From Haladaptatus cibarius D43 (GTDB lineage: Archaea > Halobacteriota > Halobacteria > Halobacteriales > Haladaptataceae), in NCBI RefSeq assembly GCF_000710615.1, contig NZ_JDTH01000002.1:240082-304081 (forward strand): a stretch of 64,000 nucleotides of DNA, in the 5' to 3' direction. A program made the position numbers and the translations under genes. Below are positions 58,167 to 64,000 of this stretch, in pieces. How positions within the stretch are numbered: position 1 is the first letter of the stretch; each line of letters starts with the position of its first letter. The notes beneath the pieces are model-generated. The model saw nothing but the letters and a program-made list of their open reading frames with translations, had not been told where the DNA came from and did no database searches.

Positions 58167-59462
58167 GTGAAAATCGGCCAATGGGTTCCCGTCTCGCTGA
58201 AGCGGTCACTGGTTCGGCCATTCGCCGAACGAATCGAAAAATGGTCGCTCGCACTCCTCTTTCAGTGGGTGCTGTACGTTCTGCTGAAACGGTTGTGGAG
58301 ATTCGGAACTGCAACCGGACTGTGGACGCGCGACGACACCCGCTGGGTGTTTGGCGCGCGCGGCGGTGGGGCGTTCGTGGACAACGCAAAGTATCTGTAT
58401 CTACACGTCGCAAACGAGCAGCCCGAGATTCGACCCGTTTGGCTCTCGAAAAACCGGAACGTTGTGCGCGAACTCCAAGAGTCCGGTTACGAGGCGTACT
58501 ACACCTACTCGTTCCGTGGACTGCTGGCGAACCTTCGCGCAGGTATCGTCCTCCTCACGCAGGGGCACCGCGATGTCGCCATGCCTTGCTGTGCGGGCGC
58601 GAAGACGGTGCTGCTGTGGCACGGAATCCCGCTGAAAACGATTTCGTGGGACGCCGAATTCCCGACCCGCCCGGCACCAATGCAGGCAGTTCATGAATAC
58701 ATGGCCGACGAGTTCGACCGACTCCTCGTTCCGAGCGAGAACCTCGCCGACGTGTTCGTATCCGGACTGCACATCGACCGCAACCGGATGATGTTCGCGG
58801 ATTATCCGCGTCTCGATGCGCTCTTTTCGGACGTTCGGGGGAGCGAAATCGGAGGGGACGAGAAATTGCAGAAACGCATTCGGCATCTCTCGCGGAACCA
58901 CCACGTTTTCTTCTACCTGCCGACGTTCCGAAACGGCCCGGAACGACGGTTTTCGGAACAGTTCGATTTCAACGAACTCGACGATTTTCTGGGACGAACG
59001 GACACCTACTTCGTCGTCAAAACGCATCCGAGAGAGCAGTTCGACCTGCCGTCGAACTGCGAACGAATCGTGAAATTGCCGGAAAAATGCGACGTGTACC
59101 CGCTGCTCCGACACGCCGATACGCTCGTGACGGATTATTCGTCCATCTATTTCGATTATCTCGCCCTTGACCGACCGGTGGTTTTCTTCCCATACGACCG
59201 CACCGAGTACGAGAACTCACGAGGGTTCTACTTCGACTACGACGAAATCACGGCGGGGCCGGTCGCTTCGAACTTCGACGAACTGCTCACTGCCCTTTCG
59301 TGGACGCTCGAAACCGACTTGGAGAAAGCTGCACGACGCGAACTCTCCCGAAAGCTGTTGACCGACGTGAATCGAACTGGCGAGCAGTCTGCCCTCGTAT
59401 ACAGTGCGATTCGTCGGGAACTGTTCGGGGTTCGTACCGACGGACTATATAGAATACTGTGA
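58167..59462 (+). CDS. CDP-glycerol glycerophosphotransferase family protein (TagF-like)
   Basis: 431 residues, GTG start at 58167 with TAATTTTT (58131-58138) about 30 nt before it. It lacks a transmembrane domain beyond a hydrophobic helix near residues 25-43, so it is membrane-associated. Motifs: WVFGARGGGAFVDNAKYLYL, VLLWHGIPLKTISW, the GT-B-type YLPTFRN, KTHPREQF, and the highly conserved VTDYSSIYFDYLALDRPVVFFPYD. TagF-type enzymes build poly(glycerol phosphate) from CDP-glycerol in bacterial teichoic acids; the acceptor and donor here are unknown. First gene of a co-directional surface-polymer-like cluster. Confidence 0.9.
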   Translation: MKIGQWVPVSLKRSLVRPFAERIEKWSLALLFQWVLYVLLKRLWRFGTATGLWTRDDTRWVFGARGGGAFVDNAKYLYLHVANEQPEIRPVWLSKNRNVVRELQESGYEAYYTYSFRGLLANLRAGIVLLTQGHRDVAMPCCAGAKTVLLWHGIPLKTISWDAEFPTRPAPMQAVHEYMADEFDRLLVPSENLADVFVSGLHIDRNRMMFADYPRLDALFSDVRGSEIGGDEKLQKRIRHLSRNHHVFFYLPTFRNGPERRFSEQFDFNELDDFLGRTDTYFVVKTHPREQFDLPSNCERIVKLPEKCDVYPLLRHADTLVTDYSSIYFDYLALDRPVVFFPYDRTEYENSRGFYFDYDEITAGPVASNFDELLTALSWTLETDLEKAARRELSRKLLTDVNRTGEQSALVYSAIRRELFGVRTDGLYRIL

Positions 59463-59600
59463 AATGGTTTGTCACACTAGAGTTCAAGACGAGTCAATAT
59501 ATTAAAAGAGAAACCTTCAAGTCTGACTAGCCGTATTCGAATCCAAGGGTGGCAGAACACGCACAACACCCAAAATGTGCGGGTCTGCCCGAATTTGCCT

Positions 59601-60629
59601 ATGGCACGCACGAGCGGAACGACGGAACGACAGTCGGACGTCGAACAGCACTCGAACGCCGGACAACAACCTGCGAATCCCAAACAACAACCATCGAACA
59701 TCGAACAGCAATCTGCGACTCTCGAATCGCCTGTAAACGCCGAACTGGCGACGACGGAGTTCGAACAGACCGTGGATGCAGACGGACAGTCTGCATCCAC
59801 GAACGACCTCTCGATTATCGCCCACCGCGGTTTCGCGGGCGTGTATCCTGAAAACACGATTGGAGCGGTAAAACAGGCCACGGCCGCGCCGACGGGCGCA
59901 CCGGAGATGATAGAAATAGACGTGCACCCGACCGCGGACGGCGAAATCATCGTCTTTCACGACACTCGTCTTGACCGGTTGACGAACGCGCCGGAAACCC
60001 TCGCAAGTCAGCGCGTCTGGAATTTACCATACGGCGACCTGCGCGACGTATCGATTCTCGGAACTGACGAAACGATTCCGCGGCTGGAAGCCTTCCTCGA
60101 CGCAGTTCCGTCTGAAATCGGCGTCAACATCGAGTTCAAAAATCCCGGGACGCTCGACATTCGGCCACGCGAAAACCTCCCGCCTGAAGACCGAGAAAAA
60201 CAGACGGAGTTGTGGCGTCCGTTCGCAGAGCGCGTCCTTTCGACGCTCGCCGACTACGACCACGAATTTCTCATCTCCTCGTTCGGCGAAGGTGCGCTCG
60301 CGGCGGTTCGTGAACTCGATTCGAACATCCCAATCGCCGCGGTGTTCGCCAGATCAATCGTGGACGGGTTCGAAATCGCACGCCGATACGACTGCGATGC
60401 GATTCATCCCCCATGGAACATGATTGCCGGAACCGAACTGTTCAACGACGAGTACGGTTCGCTCGGCCCTTACGACGAAATCGACATCGTCGACCTCGCA
60501 CACGAGGAAGGCTACGACGTGAACGTCTGGACTGTCGAGAGTTGGTATCAGGCGAGCCAACTACACGAGGCGGGCGTGGACGGCATCATCGCGGACTATC
60601 CGAACGTTCTGCGCTTTTCCGGCCGCTGA
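59601..60629 (+). CDS. Glycerophosphodiester phosphodiesterase (GDPD)
   Basis: 342 residues. After a 70-residue Gln/Ser/Glu-rich N-terminal segment comes IIAHRGFAGVYPENTIGAVK (HRG...ENT with metal-binding Glu), then EIDVHPTADGEIIVFHD (catalytic His) and DEHEFLISS-type strands through NVWTVES. Hydrolyses glycerophosphodiesters to an alcohol and glycerol phosphate. The odd N-terminus has no signal peptide, so cytosolic. ATG at 59601 is taken; the upstream frame from 59577 adds eight residues. Sits directly behind the TagF-like gene. Confidence 0.88.
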   Translation: MARTSGTTERQSDVEQHSNAGQQPANPKQQPSNIEQQSATLESPVNAELATTEFEQTVDADGQSASTNDLSIIAHRGFAGVYPENTIGAVKQATAAPTGAPEMIEIDVHPTADGEIIVFHDTRLDRLTNAPETLASQRVWNLPYGDLRDVSILGTDETIPRLEAFLDAVPSEIGVNIEFKNPGTLDIRPRENLPPEDREKQTELWRPFAERVLSTLADYDHEFLISSFGEGALAAVRELDSNIPIAAVFARSIVDGFEIARRYDCDAIHPPWNMIAGTELFNDEYGSLGPYDEIDIVDLAHEEGYDVNVWTVESWYQASQLHEAGVDGIIADYPNVLRFSGR

Positions 60630-60725
60630 CACCTCCGAAAAATCAACGACGGAACCATCGACATCCTGACCGCTAGCCCGTAACCTTATCACAAACTACG
60701 TCGCGGTATTGGGTCGGTGACTTTC

Positions 60726-62285
60726 ATGAGGGGGGTAATTCTGTCAGCGGGGATTGGGTCTCGACTTCGACCGCTCACGCTTCACAAGCCGAAATGTTGC
60801 GTGACCGTGGATGGCGAACCGATCCTCGCCCGACAGTTACGAGCGTACGACGATGCAGGGGTAACGAACGTTACGGTCATCGCGGGTTATCTCGCGGACG
60901 ACGTAAAAACGGTCTGCGAGCGAGTCGCTCGTCAACGACCGAATCTCGACGTGACCGTCAGAACGAGCGAGGTGTTTGCCAACACGGACAACATGTTTTC
61001 CTTATCGCTCGCGGCGGAGGACGTTGCCGGAGAGGAGTTCGTTCTCAGCAACGGCGATGTCGTTTTCGACCCCGGCTTACTCGAAACGGTGGTCGAATCC
61101 GACGCCGACAGCGCGGTGGCCTGCGATACGGGACAGTTCAGCGAGGAGGCGATGAAAGTCTCGATTGACGAAACCGATCGACTCACACACATCGACAAAG
61201 GAATTCCCGAGGAGGCCGCACACGGCTGTTCGACCGACGTGTACCGATTTTCGGCCGACTTCTCGGCGATGCTGTTCGAGGAAATCACGAGAACAATCGA
61301 GCGCGAAAACGAGTACTGTGAGTGGACTGAGCTGGCAATCGACGAAATCGTCCGCAATCGAACTCACGACTTGTCGGTCGCGGACGTGAGCCAGTATCGG
61401 TGGGTCGAGATAGACGACTTCACCGATTTGGAATCCGCGGACTTGCTCTTTAGTTCGCTCTCTTCGCTCGAATCGAAGGAGGCGGTGTTTTTCGACCTCG
61501 ACGGAACGGTCTATCTGGACGACGAACTCGTGGACGACGCGAAGGCGCGAATCGAAACGCTGCGCGAATCCGGCGTTGACGTGTACTTTCTCACCAACAA
61601 CTCCTCACGGTGGAAAGACGACTACGTGCAAAAGCTGAACTCGCTCGGCGTAGAGTGCGATACGGAGAATTTGCTTCTTTCGACTGACGGGGTCATTCAA
61701 CACCTTCAAGACACGGACGACGAGGTGTTCGTGCTGGGCACGACGGCGATGCGAGACGCCCTTTCCGACCACGGAATCGCTGTCGATTCCGACGACCCCA
61801 ACCACGTCGTCGTCGGCTTCGATACGGAACTCACCTACGAGAAAGCCCGCGAAGCGACCCTCGGAATCCGAAACGGGGCGACGTTCCTCCTCGCACATCC
61901 CGATACAGTGTGCCCGACTGCGGAGGGAATGGTTCCCGACTGCGGTTCCATCGGCGCGTTGGTCGAACGCGCGACGGACAGAAACCCCGACCAAATCTTC
62001 GGCAAGCCTAACGCCGAGATGATTCGGCACGTCCTCGATTCGAACGGCTACGCGCCCGAGGACGTTGTCGTCGTCGGCGACCGACTGGAAACCGACGTGC
62101 AGTTGGCCGAAAACGTCGGCTGTGAATCCGTCTGCGTGCTGACCGGGGATGCCACTCGTGCAGATGTCGAAGCAAGCGACATCAATCCGACGCTCGTCGC
62201 GCCGAGCGTCGAGGTGCTCGACCAGTTCGTCTCCGTCTCGTCCGAAGCGAGCGCACAGCGAGTCCTCGACGAGGGTGCGTCGTGA
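60726..62285 (+). CDS. Fusion: sugar/polyol-phosphate nucleotidyltransferase + NagD-type HAD phosphatase
   Basis: 519 residues with two domains. Residues 1-240 form an NTP transferase: MRGVILSAGIGSRLRPLT (G-x-G-x-R), KPKCCVTVDGEPIL, LSNGDVVFD (Asp-metal), ending VEIDDFTDL, closest in look to LicC/CTP-type enzymes. Residues 255-505 form a HAD-IIA phosphatase: VFFDLDGTVYLDDEL, VYFLTNNSSR, FGKPNAEM and VVVGDRLETDVQLA. Such HAD proteins include glycerol-phosphate and pyridoxal-phosphate phosphatases. The fusion suggests channelled activation and dephosphorylation of one polyol phosphate. GTG at 60717 is an alternative start. Overlaps the next gene (GTGA). Confidence 0.85.
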   Translation: MRGVILSAGIGSRLRPLTLHKPKCCVTVDGEPILARQLRAYDDAGVTNVTVIAGYLADDVKTVCERVARQRPNLDVTVRTSEVFANTDNMFSLSLAAEDVAGEEFVLSNGDVVFDPGLLETVVESDADSAVACDTGQFSEEAMKVSIDETDRLTHIDKGIPEEAAHGCSTDVYRFSADFSAMLFEEITRTIERENEYCEWTELAIDEIVRNRTHDLSVADVSQYRWVEIDDFTDLESADLLFSSLSSLESKEAVFFDLDGTVYLDDELVDDAKARIETLRESGVDVYFLTNNSSRWKDDYVQKLNSLGVECDTENLLLSTDGVIQHLQDTDDEVFVLGTTAMRDALSDHGIAVDSDDPNHVVVGFDTELTYEKAREATLGIRNGATFLLAHPDTVCPTAEGMVPDCGSIGALVERATDRNPDQIFGKPNAEMIRHVLDSNGYAPEDVVVVGDRLETDVQLAENVGCESVCVLTGDATRADVEASDINPTLVAPSVEVLDQFVSVSSEASAQRVLDEGAS

Positions 62286-63178
62286 GCGGTGTTGGTAGTG
62301 GTGATGTCGGTGATAGTAGCGGCGGTGATGTCGGTGATAGTAGCGGCGGTGATGTCGGTGGTCGGGGTGTTCGGACGGGGTTCGTAACTCAGACCCACAC
62401 CGGCGAGGTGACGTGGCAGAAAGCAATCGAAGAAGGTGCGAACCTTGGATTCGATTTCGCCGAACTGTATCTGGACGGCGCGACGGAGCGGACGAAACTC
62501 GACCCAGCGGCAGTCCGGTCGCTGGCGGACGAGCAGGGTATCGACCTGCTCGTCCACCTCCCGTTCGTGGACGTAGAAATCGGGTCGCCCCGGGAAGGTA
62601 TCCGCGAAGCTTCGCGCGAAGAGCAGAAAGCCTGTGTCGAAACCGCGGAAGCGATGGGCGCGGAAAAAGCGGTTCTGCACGCGAGTTCCCACGCAACTCC
62701 GCCCGAGTGGACGCGGGAGGACGTGGAACCGTACCTCCTGTCCGCGATACGCGAACTGGATACGTTCGGCGAAGAACACGGCGTGGAAATCTGTGTCGAG
62801 AACCTGCCCGGAATCCTGTTTACGGTACACGATTTCGACCGGATTTTCGCGGAGACGGACGCCGCGATGACGTTCGACACGGGCCACGCGCGCGTGGACG
62901 GGATGGACGCGGAGGATATGGAATCGTTTCTGACGGCGCACGGCGACCGGATTTCCCACATCCACGTCAACGACGCCCGGGGGCCTGCTGACGAACACGT
63001 CCCGACAGGTTCCGGGACGCTGGATTTGGCGACGGCGCTCGCACCGGTTCGTGATGGTTGGTCGGGAACCGTCTCCGTCGAGGTGTACTCCTTCGACTTC
63101 GACTACCTCGAACTGAGCAAGCGAAAGTTGGACGAAGCCATCCGAGAGAATGGAAGCGAGTCGAATCAGTCGTCGTAA
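62282..63178 (+). CDS. TIM-barrel sugar phosphate isomerase/epimerase-like protein
   Basis: 298 residues, GTG start overlapping the previous stop. Residues about 6-27 are tandem Gly-Asp-Val-Gly-Asp-Ser-Ser-Gly repeats encoded by a 24-bp DNA repeat, and are absent from typical relatives. The xylose-isomerase-like/AP endonuclease 2 barrel follows: GFDFAELYLDG, DLLVHLPFVDVEIG, AVLHASSHATPP, ICVENLPGILFT, MTFDTGHARVDG, ISHIHVNDARG and SVEVYSFDF, with the Glu-Asp-His-Glu metal ligands. Substrate unknown; isomerisation of a sugar or polyol phosphate for the cluster is an inference. Confidence 0.82.
   Translation: MSGVGSGDVGDSSGGDVGDSSGGDVGGRGVRTGFVTQTHTGEVTWQKAIEEGANLGFDFAELYLDGATERTKLDPAAVRSLADEQGIDLLVHLPFVDVEIGSPREGIREASREEQKACVETAEAMGAEKAVLHASSHATPPEWTREDVEPYLLSAIRELDTFGEEHGVEICVENLPGILFTVHDFDRIFAETDAAMTFDTGHARVDGMDAEDMESFLTAHGDRISHIHVNDARGPADEHVPTGSGTLDLATALAPVRDGWSGTVSVEVYSFDFDYLELSKRKLDEAIRENGSESNQSS
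62301..62360 (+). repeat. 24-bp tandem repeat, about 2.5 copies, in coding start
   Basis: Unit begins GTGATGTCGGTGATAGTAGC (24 bp); identical copies at 62301-62324 and 62325-62348 and a partial third to 62360. The repeat length is a multiple of 3, so changes in copy number keep the frame. Confidence 0.9.
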
Positions 63179-63345
63179 AACCGAACCAGTCGGCACTCGG
63201 GACAGCGATAGCTGTTCAGGTACGCGACGCTGAGGCCGAGCGAACTCAAAACGCCGCCCGACGGCTTGATTTGAATCCGCTCCTCGCCGAACGTCTGATG
63301 TTCTACGGCTTCCATCGAAACGTCACAGTCAGGACACGTTGGCAT
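63166..63345 (-). CDS. Small zinc-binding protein
   Basis: 59 residues. MPTCPDCDVSMEAVE (C-x2-C) at the start and YRCPECRLVRFYDD (C-x2-C) at the end form a four-cysteine zinc ribbon around a short beta-region (ERIQIKPSGGVLSSLGLSV). Its 3' end overlaps the end of the TIM-barrel gene by 13 bp, convergent. No known function. Divergent from the quinone oxidoreductase gene. Confidence 0.72.
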   Translation of the reverse strand: MPTCPDCDVSMEAVEHQTFGEERIQIKPSGGVLSSLGLSVAYLNSYRCPECRLVRFYDD

Positions 63346-63399
63346 ACTATCGACTCCACGTCCCACGGACTTATTTTCCCGCCCTCCGTCGATTCGCCC

Positions 63400-64000
63400 A
63401 TGCGCACAGTCCGATACCACGAACACGGCGGGCCGGAGGTACTTCGAGTGGACGACATCGACCGACCGGAACCCGACGACGACGAACTGCTGGTGGCCGT
63501 TCGCGCCGCCGGAATCAATCCGGTTGACACCTACTTCCGCGAAGGATCGTACCCGCCGGGCGACCTCCCGTGGATTCCGGGGTCTGACTTCGCTGGCGTG
63601 GTCGAAGCAGTTGGGTCGGAAGTCGATGACTTTTCGGCGGGCGACAGGGTGTTCGGCACCGGCCTCGGCAACAACCGACAGGGAACCTGTGCGGAGTTCC
63701 TGACGACCGCGACCGATACCGTGGCGCACCTGCCAGACGGCGTCGGATTCGACGAAGGCGCGGCGGTTGCCCTCGTCGGCGTGACGGCGTGGCGCGCGCT
63801 CATCGACCACGCTGGACTGGAACCCGGCGAAACCTGTCTCATCCACGGCGGAAGTGGCGGCGTCGGCCACGTCGCCGTGCAGTTGGCCAGCGCAACCGGT
63901 GTGCGGGTGACGACCACCGCGAGCGAGGAGTACCACAACCGCCTCGAAGCCCTCGGCGCGGACACCGTCCTCGACTACACTCGGGACGACCTCGCGGATG
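63400..64000 (+). CDS. Quinone oxidoreductase / zinc-type alcohol dehydrogenase-like protein (3'-truncated)
   Basis: Medium-chain dehydrogenase/reductase, 200 residues visible, running past the window end. MRTVRYHEHGGPEVLRVDD, AAGINPVDTYFREG (no structural Cys, so the zinc-less quinone oxidoreductase type), PWIPGSDFAGVVEAVG and the NADPH site IHGGSGGVGHVAVQLA are seen. Probably an NADPH:quinone oxidoreductase. TATTTTC (63371-63378) is a TATA-like element about 25 nt before ATG 63400. Confidence 0.9.
   Translation, partial: MRTVRYHEHGGPEVLRVDDIDRPEPDDDELLVAVRAAGINPVDTYFREGSYPPGDLPWIPGSDFAGVVEAVGSEVDDFSAGDRVFGTGLGNNRQGTCAEFLTTATDTVAHLPDGVGFDEGAAVALVGVTAWRALIDHAGLEPGETCLIHGGSGGVGHVAVQLASATGVRVTTTASEEYHNRLEALGADTVLDYTRDDLAD

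Overview
The window is haloarchaeal (class Halobacteria) chromosome. Coding regions are GC-rich, proteins are strongly acidic, twin-arginine signals and lipoboxes are frequent, and many genes have a TATA-like box about 25-30 nt before the start codon with almost no leader. The genus is not certain; the gene mix would fit a Haladaptatus-like organism, but that is a guess. No rRNA operon, CRISPR array or complete insertion sequence was seen. One tRNA (Val, anticodon CAC) is present.

Layout. 0-5 kb: end of glycerol kinase, a membrane protein like the haloarchaeal 'GlpX' glycerol-operon protein, a low-molecular-weight phosphatase, phosphoglycolate phosphatase, a dispersed intergenic repeat, and two tiny genes (HEWD-type zinc protein and a membrane peptide). 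5-15 kb: housekeeping and exported proteins (TspO, Gfo/Idh/MocA oxidoreductase, YlbF, HIT, Dph2, Tat hydrolase, lipoprotein, METTL5-like methyltransferase, rhomboid protease, MaoC). 15-21 kb: a DUF4397 surface protein with a very long Thr/Lys/Glu stalk, NUDIX, acyl-CoA thioesterase, then a sensory block (PAS-GAF-Bat regulator, winged-helix protein, HalOD1 protein). 21-29 kb: a broken membrane gene, TraB and M50 proteins, purM, small cysteine proteins, a broken ltrA, HTH-CBS, UPF0212 and GNAT genes. 29-40 kb: an HTH regulator, arginase, and gyrB-gyrA facing top6B-top6A across a shared 379-bp regulatory gap. 40-53 kb: zinc-ribbon membrane protein, two MBL-fold hydrolases, ATP-dependent DNA ligase, a GCS2-like ligase, proteasome beta subunit, a second Bat-HTH plus HalOD1 pair, adenine deaminase and a beta-helix protein.

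53-56 kb is an AT-richer island directly behind tRNA-Val. It holds a debris field, a NotI-family restriction endonuclease, a convergent SPPY-type DNA methyltransferase and a small winged-helix protein. A palindrome cluster lies in the divergent gap between the methyltransferase and the winged-helix gene, so the layout looks like a controlled type II restriction-modification system.

56-64 kb: sucC-sucD, then a co-directional cluster of a TagF-like CDP-glycerol glycerophosphotransferase, a glycerophosphodiester phosphodiesterase, a nucleotidyltransferase fused to a NagD-type HAD phosphatase, and a TIM-barrel sugar isomerase. Together these could make and turn over a polyol-phosphate surface polymer comparable to a teichoic acid, which is the best candidate here for an undescribed system. 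The window ends in a quinone-oxidoreductase gene.

Other odd points: three genes interrupted by a single in-frame stop, a perfect 13-bp inverted repeat inside the METTL5-like gene next to its catalytic motif, overlapping alternative hairpins after arginase, and two strongly basic repeat proteins in an otherwise acidic proteome.
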